This document shows, piece by piece, positions 1 to 7,724 of a stretch of DNA of 64,000 nucleotides. Each line of letters opens with the position of its first letter. Positions within the stretch are counted from its first letter, which is position 1. The DNA is from Pseudovibrio sp. Alg231-02. Lineage in GTDB: Bacteria > Pseudomonadota > Alphaproteobacteria > Rhizobiales > Stappiaceae. The notes under the pieces are model-generated. The model had not been told where the DNA came from, did not search any database, and saw only the letters and a list, made by a program, of their open reading frames with translations. Where the stretch lies: positions 1,193,068 through 1,257,067 of the forward strand of contig NZ_FREX01000001.1 in the NCBI RefSeq assembly GCF_900143565.1. The letters run 5' to 3'. Position numbers and translations under genes: made by a program.

Positions 1-163
1 TGCCAAGCACACGGCAGATACCACTTTGCGCTTAAAGATTTGCTGGTGAGAACTCAATGTCTCAACAGGTGGAAGCGCTTCTCACGGTTCCCCTTTGCAA
101 TTGTCACGGGCTACACTAAGAGAGAATGGTTTACTTTTTGCCGCATATGAAAGAAGTCTGACA

Positions 164-1699
164 TTGTCTGAACGCTCCAACATTGCTGAATATACCGTCT
201 CCGAGATTTCCGGTGATATCAAACGCGAGCTTGAGGACAAGTTTGGTTATATCCGTGTGCGGGGCGAGTTGGGTCGTGTGAGCAAACCAGCTTCAGGGCA
301 TATCTATCTGGATGTAAAAGACGATAAATCCGTGCTTTCCGGCATTATCTGGCGTGGCAATGCTTCACGGCTCAAGGTGCAGCCAGAGCAAGGCCTTGAA
401 GTCATTGCGACGGGTAAAATCACCACCTTTCCCGGGCAATCCAAGTACCAGATGGTGATTGATAGCCTTGAACCAGCCGGCGCTGGAGCGCTGATGGCAC
501 TGCTGGAAGAGCGCAAGCGCAAACTGGCGGCAGAAGGTTTGTTTGCAGAAGAGCGCAAGGTTGCCTTACCACGTATGCCACGCGTGATTGGCGTTGTTAC
601 GTCCCCAACTGGCGCGGTTATTCGCGACATCCTGCACCGCATCAGCGACCGCTTTCCTTTGCATGTTTTGGTTTGGCCAGTTCGCGTTCAGGGTGAGAGC
701 TGCGGCTCCGAAGTTGCTGCTGGTATTCGCGGTTTTAACGCACTTGAGGCCAACGGAGCGATCCCACGCCCTGACGTTCTGATCGTTGCGCGTGGTGGTG
801 GCTCAATTGAAGACCTCTGGGGCTTTAATGATGAAACTGTGGTTCGTGCGGCAGCAGACTCTCAAATCCCACTGATTTCAGCTGTTGGCCACGAGACAGA
901 CTGGACGCTGATTGATTTGGCCGCCGATGTGCGCGCACCGACACCAACTGGTGCGGCTGAGTTTGCAGTTCCGGTAAAGGCTGAGATGACCGCCCAGGTG
1001 GACGATTTATCTCGTCGTCTCTCAACGGGCCTGTTGCGCTTGATCCAAACACGCCGGACAGAACTGCGGGCAGCAAGTGCTGCACTTCCTGCTCCACGAG
1101 ACCTTCTCGCTCTTCCACGCCAGCGCTTTGATATGGTGGCGGGTCGTCTTGAGCACGGCCTGAAGATGAACACGCAAATCCACCGGAACTCTCTGACAGC
1201 AGTTTCTTCCGGATTGCGCCCAATCACGCTTGAGCGTCAGGTTGCACAAGGACGAGAACGTCTTCAGGTACTGAAAGGTCGAGCTGTTGCAGCGTTTTCT
1301 AACCAGGTGCAACGACAGCGTTTACGTCTCACCAACTCTGCCGGACTTTTAGGATCGCTAAGCTATGAGCGGGTAATCGAGCGCGGGTACGCGGTGGTGC
1401 GTGATGAGGCTGGTGTCCCATTGGCTAGCGCGCAGGATGTTCAGGCGGGGCAAGCCCTGAAGCTGGAGATGAAGGGTGGTACTGTTGGTGCTGTGGCTGA
1501 TGGAGGTGGTGTAACACCAACACCGCCACGAGCAGTAAGGCCAGTGTCAAAACCTGTCGTTGAGGCTACTGCGGAGCCGACTTCTCCTCCAAAAAACTTG
1601 GAAGAGCATGTGGCTCAGACGAAAGCAAAGCAGGCCATAAAACCAGCACGCAAGAAGAAAAATGTTGTCGATCCAGACGCGCAAGGCAGCTTATTTTAG
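164..1699 (+). CDS. xseA: Exodeoxyribonuclease VII large subunit
   Basis: This is the large, catalytic subunit of exonuclease VII, which with XseB degrades single-stranded DNA in the cytoplasm during repair. An N-terminal OB-fold nucleic-acid-binding domain (about residues 8-100, beginning [13 protein letters not shown]) is followed by the catalytic core with [23 protein letters not shown] and [13 protein letters not shown], then a coiled central region. About 511 residues are predicted from the TTG at 164, which gives an N-terminus ([12 protein letters not shown]) close to other alphaproteobacterial XseA and has AAGAAG upstream; a TTG at 95 is the alternative and no ATG is in frame before the conserved region. 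The last 60-70 residues are a Pro/Lys/Ala-rich tail ending GSLF, longer and more basic than usual. xseB is not adjacent. Confidence 0.95.
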   Translation: MSERSNIAEYTVSEISGDIKRELEDKFGYIRVRGELGRVSKPASGHIYLDVKDDKSVLSGIIWRGNASRLKVQPEQGLEVIATGKITTFPGQSKYQMVIDSLEPAGAGALMALLEERKRKLAAEGLFAEERKVALPRMPRVIGVVTSPTGAVIRDILHRISDRFPLHVLVWPVRVQGESCGSEVAAGIRGFNALEANGAIPRPDVLIVARGGGSIEDLWGFNDETVVRAAADSQIPLISAVGHETDWTLIDLAADVRAPTPTGAAEFAVPVKAEMTAQVDDLSRRLSTGLLRLIQTRRTELRAASAALPAPRDLLALPRQRFDMVAGRLEHGLKMNTQIHRNSLTAVSSGLRPITLERQVAQGRERLQVLKGRAVAAFSNQVQRQRLRLTNSAGLLGSLSYERVIERGYAVVRDEAGVPLASAQDVQAGQALKLEMKGGTVGAVADGGGVTPTPPRAVRPVSKPVVEATAEPTSPPKNLEEHVAQTKAKQAIKPARKKKNVVDPDAQGSLF

Positions 1700-1818
1700 A
1701 AGTGATTACGGAGGAATACCCTCTATTTCCTCATTATTGCGTGATTGAGAGATCAGGACTATATTGAGGAAGAGAAAGGGAGCTTCCGCCCCCTTTCCCG
1801 GTGGATTACTTGAAAGTG

Positions 1819-1858
1819 GCACGGAACCAGAGTACCAGTCTGTTCCGTGCTTTTTCTA
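1819..1858 (+). terminator. Rho-independent terminator after xseA
   Basis: A perfect 9-bp stem, GCACGGAAC (1819-1827) with GTTCCGTGC (1842-1850), is followed at once by TTTTTCTATTTT. A second, smaller inverted repeat (GAAAGGG/CCCTTTC, about 1774-1797) lies just before it. The pair probably ends xseA transcription. Confidence 0.8.
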
Positions 1859-1860
1859 TT

Positions 1861-2066
1861 TTGAACTTAAGTTCAAGCTTCATCCATCGACCACCTCCTT
1901 CACCAGGCATTGCTACGATCGGAGTGCTTAATCTCTCCGACTGCATGGACTGGCTCACGCTGCTGCTTTGCAAAGGAGATGGGTTTCTGGATGCTACCGA
2001 GCCTCGGTAGAAATCACTATCCGAGAGACTAAGGGGTATGTGTGGCCCAAGCGAGACAAAAGCAGA
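1861..2066. other. Non-coding stretch between xseA and a GNAT gene
   Basis: No convincing gene is seen here. The only structure noticed is a near-continuous palindrome, CTACCGAG-C-CTCGGTAG, at 1994-2010. It could be a protein-binding site or a chance hairpin. Confidence 0.4.
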
Positions 2067-2954
2067 TCAGGCTGAGACACTCGATAATTCAACTGGTTCT
2101 TTGAGCAAGGCAAGATGGAAGCTTCCGTTTTGCCTGAAACCGATAGCCTCATAAGCTCTCGCTGCCGCCGGATTATCGGTGAACAGAACGGACTTCTGTA
2201 CGCCTTGCTTCTTCACAAGATCCAGTGTGAGTGCAACGGCGGCTCTGGCATATCCATTGTTGCGATGTTCTGGTGGTGTCCAGACAGGGCCGACTTGCAC
2301 GATTTCTGCGAGGGTTGCATTAAACCCGCTCAGCGCAACAGGTTGCTCTCTATCCAGCAAGACCCATGCATTGCCGCTTTTTTGCATTTCCATTACGCGG
2401 TTTGTGATGTGTTTGTCATGCTCTTTGCTGGCTTCACCGTCAAAGGCTTCCAGCTCATACGCTTTTAGCCAATCGAACAGTAATAACGTATCAGCTTCTG
2501 ACGTTGGGATCAGACTGAACTGATCGCTAGTTGCTTTCTCAGAGAGTTGCAGGTCCTCCAAGGCCAGTTGATAGAGGCCTTCGCTGCGGTTGGTATTGTA
2601 GGCATTTGCGGGAAAGTTCAGTTTGTTCAATACAAATCTGGCTTGCTCACCATCGCCAACCATTCCGGCAACCGGGCGCTTAACAAATTCACGGAAGTGC
2701 GAACTGAGAGCTTCCAGAGCGTTCAAGTCAGGTGCCTGAGACATCAAGTTACCGTTCCAGAACTGTGCCAAAACACCCTTTAACTCGTCAGCTTCATCGT
2801 AAGCGCCCCAATACTCTCCCGAATAGAGCTCGCCCGTATATTCAAGGCCAGTTTGTTCGATGTTGTTGAGCAAAAACATTGAGCTGTAGGCGTGTTTCAT
2901 CAAGAACGACCAAACTACCTCTTGATGTTGATTGGATAATTTTTTGATTTTCAT
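2067..2954 (-). CDS. GNAT-family N-acetyltransferase
   Basis: A cytoplasmic acetyl-CoA-dependent N-acetyltransferase of unknown substrate, about 295 residues. The C-terminal third carries a GNAT fold: IVQVGPVWTPPEHRNNGYA provides motif A (the RNNGYA acetyl-CoA pyrophosphate loop), followed by a helix and NPAAARAYEAIGF, the usual motif B. The N-terminal 150 residues have no motif I recognise, though two-domain GNATs of this size are common. The start at ATG 2954 (MKIKKLSN) is preferred over an upstream start because AAAGAG lies just before it and the extra 19 residues would run into the TRAP operon terminator. It appears monocistronic and is not obviously linked to its neighbours. Confidence 0.8.
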   Translation of the reverse strand: MKIKKLSNQHQEVVWSFLMKHAYSSMFLLNNIEQTGLEYTGELYSGEYWGAYDEADELKGVLAQFWNGNLMSQAPDLNALEALSSHFREFVKRPVAGMVGDGEQARFVLNKLNFPANAYNTNRSEGLYQLALEDLQLSEKATSDQFSLIPTSEADTLLLFDWLKAYELEAFDGEASKEHDKHITNRVMEMQKSGNAWVLLDREQPVALSGFNATLAEIVQVGPVWTPPEHRNNGYARAAVALTLDLVKKQGVQKSVLFTDNPAAARAYEAIGFRQNGSFHLALLKEPVELSSVSA

Positions 2955-2994
2955 GGCAATGCTCTTTGTTGGAAACCACAGAGTATGGCGCAAC

Positions 2995-3024
2995 AAAAAA
3001 CCCCGGTCCACCGACCGGGGTTTT
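2995..3024 (-). terminator. Terminator of the TRAP operon
   Basis: CCCCGGTC (3001-3008) and GACCGGGG (3013-3020) form an 8-bp GC-rich stem with a four-base loop. On the minus strand it is followed by a run of six T, on the plus strand by four T, so it mainly ends the leftward dctM transcript. Confidence 0.85.
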
Positions 3025-3049
3025 CCATTATCTCAATTGAACAGCCATT

Positions 3050-4417
3050 TTACATCAAGGATGGCAGGAAAGTTATGATTGCCGGGAAAGCCACCAAGAC
3101 AGCTACAGTCACCACATCCGCTACAAAGAACGGTGTCGCACCGCGGAAGACTTCCTGAACCGGGATGTCTGGACGCACACCGGAGACCACGAAACAGTTC
3201 AAGCCAATGGGCGGTGTAATCAGGCAGAGCTCGGCCATCTTCACAACGATGATGCCGAACCAGATTGCACAGGCTGCACCGGACATGCCGAGTGTGCTTT
3301 CTGCCGCGCTGACATCGAGACCACCATTCAGTGCCATGATCGCTGGGAAGACCACTGGAAGAGTGAGAACCAGCATACCGATTGCATCCATGAACATGCC
3401 AAGCACAGCATACCCAAGCAGAATGCAAACAATGATCATCATTGGTGGATAATCGAGTGCAACAATGAACTCACGGAATGCATCCGGAAGGCCTGCAAAG
3501 CCGAGGAAACGGACATAGACGAGTACACCCCAGATGAGCGTGAAGATCATCACCGTCAGCTTTGCTGTCTCGTGAAGGGCCAGGAAAAGCTGCTTGGTAC
3601 GCATGCCTTTGTAAAACGCAGCCAGCAGCACCACGAATGCACCACACGCACCCGCTTCTGTTGGTGTTGCAAAGCCAAAATAGAGGCTGCTGAAGATGAT
3701 CAGGATCACGCCAATGATAGGGAACGTGCCGGGTACAGATTCAAAGCGCTCTTTCCAGCTGTAGCCACCGATTGCAGGTGCTCCGCCCTGCCATGCGGCG
3801 ATGACATAAATGATAGCTGCGTAGATGAGAACGGAAACAACACCGGGCAAAAAGCCAGCCATGAGGAGTTTGCCGACACTCTCTTCCACCAAAATGGCGT
3901 AGATCACGAGGATCGCACTTGGTGGGATAAGCGAGGCCAGTGTTCCACCAGCCGCAACCACCGCGGCAGACAGGCGTTTGGAGTAGCCTGCTTCCAACAT
4001 TTCCGGGATCGCGACACGAGCGAACACGGCGGAAGTTGCTGTTGATGCGCCTGATACAGCAGCAAAACCTGCTGTGGCGAAAACGGTGCCGATTGCCAAA
4101 CCACCTGGAAGCCAACCAAGCCAGCGCTTTGAGGCTTCAAACAGCTGCTTTGTCAGGCCAGCGTAATAGGCCAGAAAGCCGATCAGGATGAAGGTGGGCA
4201 AAACGGACAGTGCGTAGGTTACAGATTTGGAATGCGGGATCGTGCCAGCCATTTTTGCAGCGGTCATGACACCGCGTTCAAACCCGAGGCGCATGGAAAA
4301 GATCGCAACCATGCCCATAATGCCAACGAACGCTGCCGCAAAGGCAACACGAACACCAATGATGACGAGGAGCAAGAGCATCCCGGTCATGATGAGACCG
4401 ATATCAAACGGGGTCAT
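3050..4417 (-). CDS. dctM: TRAP transporter large permease (DctM family)
   Basis: The large integral membrane subunit of a tripartite ATP-independent periplasmic transporter, which uses ion gradients to import a substrate delivered by the periplasmic binding protein. The 455 residues are hydrophobic throughout, consistent with the 12 or so helices of the family, and include the typical ATAGFAAVSGASTATSAVFA and ALIPPS-like segment (LASLIPPSAILVIYA). The start ATG overlaps the dctQ stop by four bases, implying translational coupling. Gene order dctP-dctQ-dctM on the minus strand is standard. The substrate cannot be read from the sequence; many such systems carry C4-dicarboxylates, keto acids or other organic acids. 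Confidence 0.93.
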   Translation of the reverse strand: MTPFDIGLIMTGMLLLLVIIGVRVAFAAAFVGIMGMVAIFSMRLGFERGVMTAAKMAGTIPHSKSVTYALSVLPTFILIGFLAYYAGLTKQLFEASKRWLGWLPGGLAIGTVFATAGFAAVSGASTATSAVFARVAIPEMLEAGYSKRLSAAVVAAGGTLASLIPPSAILVIYAILVEESVGKLLMAGFLPGVVSVLIYAAIIYVIAAWQGGAPAIGGYSWKERFESVPGTFPIIGVILIIFSSLYFGFATPTEAGACGAFVVLLAAFYKGMRTKQLFLALHETAKLTVMIFTLIWGVLVYVRFLGFAGLPDAFREFIVALDYPPMMIIVCILLGYAVLGMFMDAIGMLVLTLPVVFPAIMALNGGLDVSAAESTLGMSGAACAIWFGIIVVKMAELCLITPPIGLNCFVVSGVRPDIPVQEVFRGATPFFVADVVTVAVLVAFPAIITFLPSLM

Positions 4418-5085
4418 GATGCACCTCCGTGGGCAGGTGTTCTCATTTCAGGCCCCTCTTCTCCGTTTTCGGCGGAATGGAATGTCTCCTCAATTTCAGC
4501 TTTTGCATGCTGAGCAGCATCCATCACGTGCGGCAAATCCAAAACTGAGGCTGACGGGTTGATGATCAGGCGGGAGTAGCCAAACAGCTGAAGAACGAGG
4601 CGAAGCCACAACAAGGACAATGCAAGTGGAACAATAAACTTGGACGGCCAGGTCGGGATAGAAATATCCATCGTGCTGTCCCCAAAGGTCCATGCACGAT
4701 CAAAGTGCAGGAAGGAGCCATACATCAACACCGATACAACGAGGAGGATTGCCAGCACACCGAGGAACTCTGCAATCCACTGAGTACGACCTCTGAAGAT
4801 GCCGATTACCAACTCCATACGGATATGGCCGCCAACACGCTGACAGTAAGCGATGCCCATGAACGCAAACACGGCCATGGCTTGCTCTGTAATATCAATA
4901 AAACCGGGTACGGGCTGGTTGAACAAGTTGCGTCCAGCGACCTGAACGACAGCCAGCAACATCAAGACGAGGATGGATGTTGCTGCAATGAGGTTGAACA
5001 GGTTTTCGATTTTCCCCAACACGCCGTTAAAGCGGAGATAGGCCATATCCGACTTGGGATATGCGGGGCCGTTTGATTTGGACAT
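4414..5085 (-). CDS. dctQ: TRAP transporter small permease (DctQ family)
   Basis: The small membrane subunit of the TRAP transporter, 223 residues. Four hydrophobic segments are visible between about residues 27 and 170, with the family-typical GFIDITEQAMAVFAFMGIAY region and a QRVGGHIRMEL loop. A C-terminal cytoplasmic tail of about 50 residues, rich in Glu and His, is longer than in most DctQ proteins. It is separated from dctP by about 140 bases that contain a hairpin and overlaps dctM by four bases. Confidence 0.9.
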   Translation of the reverse strand: MSKSNGPAYPKSDMAYLRFNGVLGKIENLFNLIAATSILVLMLLAVVQVAGRNLFNQPVPGFIDITEQAMAVFAFMGIAYCQRVGGHIRMELVIGIFRGRTQWIAEFLGVLAILLVVSVLMYGSFLHFDRAWTFGDSTMDISIPTWPSKFIVPLALSLLWLRLVLQLFGYSRLIINPSASVLDLPHVMDAAQHAKAEIEETFHSAENGEEGPEMRTPAHGGAS

Positions 5086-5187
5086 GTTATCAGCCCGATT
5101 TTAAGAGAAATGTTGTGCCCTGCTCTGAGCGAGTACATTCGAGCAGGCTCTTAAATAAACCTCCGATGAGCAGCCCCATCGGATTAA

Positions 5188-5217
5188 AAAAGGCGCACCA
5201 AACAAAGTGCGCCTTTT
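5188..5217 (-). terminator. Attenuating terminator between dctP and dctQ
   Basis: GGCGCAC (5192-5198) and GTGCGCC (5207-5213) form a stem that on the minus strand is followed by TTTTTTAATCC. Its position just after the dctP stop suggests partial termination, which would give more binding protein than permease, as is common in such operons. Confidence 0.75.
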
Positions 5218-5226
5218 GATAGGTAA

Positions 5227-6246
5227 TTACTTACCTGCAATTGTGTTTTGTACGAGTGTGAGCAGTTCTGCTGCTGGAAGACCCTTTGCAGACATGTCTT
5301 CAACCCACTTGTCCCAGATAGGCTTGCCGGCAACAGCCTTGAAACCTTCAAGCTCTTCTTCAGTAAAGGAGATTTGCTTTACACCGTTTGCTTCCAGAGC
5401 TGGATAGAACTTGTCATAAACCTTTGCGTAGGTGTCCAGGTAGTGCTGAACTGCAGGAGCTACGCTTTCATCCAGTGCCTTTTGGAACTCAGGTGACAGC
5501 ATGTCGTAGGCATCTGTGCTGACGACAACCGGGCAACTCACAGTGCCTGGGTTCAGGTTGTTGGTCCACCAGCTACCAGCTTCAACTGTTTTGAATGACA
5601 GATGTGCGTGAGGTGCAAAAGCAACTGCCTGCACGGTGCCAGAATCGATCGCCTGATACGCCTCAGAAGCTGTCACGGTTGTTGGAACAGCGCCAATGGT
5701 CTTCATCGCATTACCAACGCCACCAAGAGCACGTACACGCATGCCTTCAAAGTCGGCCAGCTTTGCAGGTGCATCGCCTTTACCCAGCAGATTGTACTGC
5801 GGCATTGGAGATGGCATCAACAGCTTTGCATTCCAACGACCCAGATCTTTTTGAACTGCAGGGTGATTGTAGAGCGCGAAATCTACCTTCACCTGAGTTT
5901 CCAGATCCGGCACGCCGAGGAATGGCAGATCGGTGGTGGTCAATGTCGGGTTTTTGTCTGCATGGTAAGATGCGCAGAACTGCGCCATCTCGAACGCACC
6001 GATAGAGATGCCATCAAGGTTTTCGCGAGATTTGGAGAGTGCTCCACCGTAATGCAGCTTGATTTCGAACTTGCCGTTTGTGCGTGTTGCCACTTCTTCT
6101 GATAGCTTTTCAACGTGCTCGGTAAATGCGCGTCGTTTGCCCCACAACGAGACATTCCAGGTCACATCTGCAGCCAGAGCTTCGCCCACAAATGCGGAGC
6201 CCATTGTTGCTGCGAGCGCAGCTGTCGCAACCTTAAGATTTTTCAT
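5227..6246 (-). CDS. dctP: TRAP transporter periplasmic substrate-binding protein (DctP family)
   Basis: The extracytoplasmic solute receptor of the TRAP system, 339 residues. A Sec signal peptide is evident: MKNLK, a hydrophobic core, and cleavage after GEALA near residue 25. The mature protein shows DctP-family features, including the YGGALSKSRENLDGI segment, the central FEGMRVRALGG strand that carries the carboxylate-binding Arg of the family, and the ASEAYQAIDSGTVQAVAF helix. It is the first gene of the operon with dctQ and dctM. The ligand is not identifiable, although the conserved Arg suggests a carboxylate. The 450-base region upstream holds its promoter and the divergent uspA promoter. 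Confidence 0.92.
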   Translation of the reverse strand: MKNLKVATAALAATMGSAFVGEALAADVTWNVSLWGKRRAFTEHVEKLSEEVATRTNGKFEIKLHYGGALSKSRENLDGISIGAFEMAQFCASYHADKNPTLTTTDLPFLGVPDLETQVKVDFALYNHPAVQKDLGRWNAKLLMPSPMPQYNLLGKGDAPAKLADFEGMRVRALGGVGNAMKTIGAVPTTVTASEAYQAIDSGTVQAVAFAPHAHLSFKTVEAGSWWTNNLNPGTVSCPVVVSTDAYDMLSPEFQKALDESVAPAVQHYLDTYAKVYDKFYPALEANGVKQISFTEEELEGFKAVAGKPIWDKWVEDMSAKGLPAAELLTLVQNTIAGK

Positions 6247-6595
6247 TTATAAACTCCCGAAAATAAATTGGCCGTCCTTGCAATAGGCGCAAATCCAGCC
6301 CCTCCCTGAATTCCGTCAGATATAGAAATATCACAATTTTCTCAGTAATAAACCTTAGTAATTCGAAGATTTAATGACTATTCACATGCCCCTAGGTTCA
6401 TTCGTTTAAAATATCTTTGCAGGGTGCAAGTGTATAAAAACTCTGCTTTTATTCAGCCAATAAGTTCTTCTTTGCCTAAAGTATAAAGACTTTAAGTATA
6501 CCTATTTGGGTCGAAACTGGGCTACCTTACACTCCCTAACTTATAATAATAGTGAAACTGCATTATTTTTCAAAACCTTATCCCAATGATTAAGG
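6247..6595. promoter_or_regulatory. AT-rich divergent intergenic region, dctP/uspA
   Basis: This AT-rich stretch separates the divergent dctP and uspA genes. I see no reading frame worth calling. It must contain the dctP promoter, but no operator can be assigned with confidence on that side. Confidence 0.4.
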
Positions 6596-6609
6596 TTGAT
6601 AAGGATCAA
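6596..6609 (+). promoter_or_regulatory. FNR/FixK-type box upstream of uspA
   Basis: TTGAT-AAGG-ATCAA matches the FNR/FixK consensus TTGAT-N4-ATCAA perfectly. Its centre (6602.5) is about 41 bases before the start expected from the TAATAT hexamer at 6632-6637. That is the spacing of a class II FNR-activated promoter, so uspA is likely induced at low oxygen. Confidence 0.8.
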
Positions 6610-6631
6610 AGCAGCTATTGCAATGCTGACC

Positions 6632-6637
6632 TAATAT
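6632..6637 (+). promoter_or_regulatory. Probable -10 hexamer of uspA
   Basis: TAATAT lies 22 bases after the FNR/FixK box, as expected for a promoter where the activator overlaps the -35 region. No separate -35 hexamer is seen. Confidence 0.55.
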
Positions 6638-6696
6638 TTCAGGCGAGGGACAACCTCCCGTACCGCTAAGAAATAGAGGGCAAGGAGACAAGGCTT

Positions 6697-7527
6697 ATGG
6701 CAATCAAGGACATTCTCACCATTACAGACCTGAACGGCGATCAAACAGCATCTAAGGTTGCTGTTGAATTTGCCCGTCAGGCAGGTGCACATGCGACAGG
6801 GCTTGCGCTGGCATTTGAGCCAATCGTGCCCGGTTTTCTGGCAGCACCAATGCCAACCGATTATTTGCAGGTTGCTAAAAATCAGGCCATCGATGCTGCC
6901 AAGACTTCTACTGAGAAGTTCAAAGGCTATGCAGAACTCGCTGGTATCTCCACTGAAACTCGTGTGGAAGAGATCGTCACCGGTGGCAGCCTTGAATCCA
7001 TCATGGGTCACTGCCGCTTGAGCGACATGGTTGTGATTGGTCAGGACAACCCTGAAGCACCTGAGCCAATGCGCGAAATGCTGATCGAAGGTCTGCTGTT
7101 CGAATCTGGCGTACCTACGCTGATCGTTCCATTCATCTCTAAAGGTGATTTTAAGCCGAAGAAAGTTGTTTTGGCTTGGGATGGCAGCGCGACAGCAGCA
7201 CGTGCAGTGCATGCAGCGCTTCCAATTCTGGAAATGGCAGAGCATGTTACAATCGTGATCGTGAACAAAGGTCTGCCTCTTGAAGGTGAGCCAGGTTCCG
7301 ACATTGCAACGTACCTTGCTCGCCACGACCTGGAGATCAACGTTGATGTGATCAACAACCCACCAATTGGTGTTGGCGATGCGCTTCTCAACTATGTCTC
7401 AGAAAATGGAACAGACCTGCTTGTTATGGGTGGTTACGGTCACAGCCGCATGCGTGAATATCTCGTAGGTGGAGCGACCCGTGACATTCTGCATTCCATG
7501 ACTATTCCAGTTCTGATGGCTCACTAA
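6697..7527 (+). CDS. Universal stress protein, tandem UspA domains
   Basis: A cytoplasmic universal stress protein of 276 residues with two Usp domains (about 1-135 and 145-276). The second domain keeps the ATP-binding signature: VVLAWDGSATAARAV near its start and MGGYGHSRMREYLVGGATRD near its end, matching G-x2-G-x9-G-[ST]. The first domain is degenerate in this loop. The start is fixed by an AAGGAG at 6682-6687. The upstream FNR/FixK box predicts induction under oxygen limitation, as for other alphaproteobacterial usp genes. The next gene on the same strand is a protein-acetyltransferase-like enzyme, but a terminator lies between them. Confidence 0.92.
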   Translation: MAIKDILTITDLNGDQTASKVAVEFARQAGAHATGLALAFEPIVPGFLAAPMPTDYLQVAKNQAIDAAKTSTEKFKGYAELAGISTETRVEEIVTGGSLESIMGHCRLSDMVVIGQDNPEAPEPMREMLIEGLLFESGVPTLIVPFISKGDFKPKKVVLAWDGSATAARAVHAALPILEMAEHVTIVIVNKGLPLEGEPGSDIATYLARHDLEINVDVINNPPIGVGDALLNYVSENGTDLLVMGGYGHSRMREYLVGGATRDILHSMTIPVLMAH

Positions 7528-7581
7528 TTTAGTCGGGGGGCGTCCCACTTTGTCTCCCGATCCTTGCCCATTTTGAAAGGG

Positions 7582-7620
7582 AGAGAGGTGTCGCTTTGCT
7601 GTCGCACCTCTCTTCTATTT
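7582..7620 (+). terminator. Rho-independent terminator after uspA
   Basis: AGAGAGGTG (7582-7590) pairs with CACCTCTCT (7605-7613) over nine bases and is followed by TCTATTTT. It ends uspA before the next gene. Confidence 0.75.
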
Positions 7621-7724
7621 TGAAGATCAAACGCCCTCCAGCTCCATTATGAGGGGCATTGGTCTGAATTGAATACCTTAGTAACAGCACCTAAAACTCA
7701 ACAGAGTTTGACGGGAAATGCGCT

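Noticed and set aside
1801-2010. Short frame after xseA
   Set aside because: It begins within the terminator region and overlaps inverted repeats; no conserved features.
6631-7326. Long antisense reading frame opposite uspA (231 residues)
   Set aside because: Composition is rich in Cys, His and Trp with no motif, and it lies wholly opposite a well-supported gene with a good RBS and promoter.
7618-7640. FNR/FixK-like box before the Pat-type gene
   Set aside because: TTGAAGATCAA has the wrong spacing for a 14-base FNR site.
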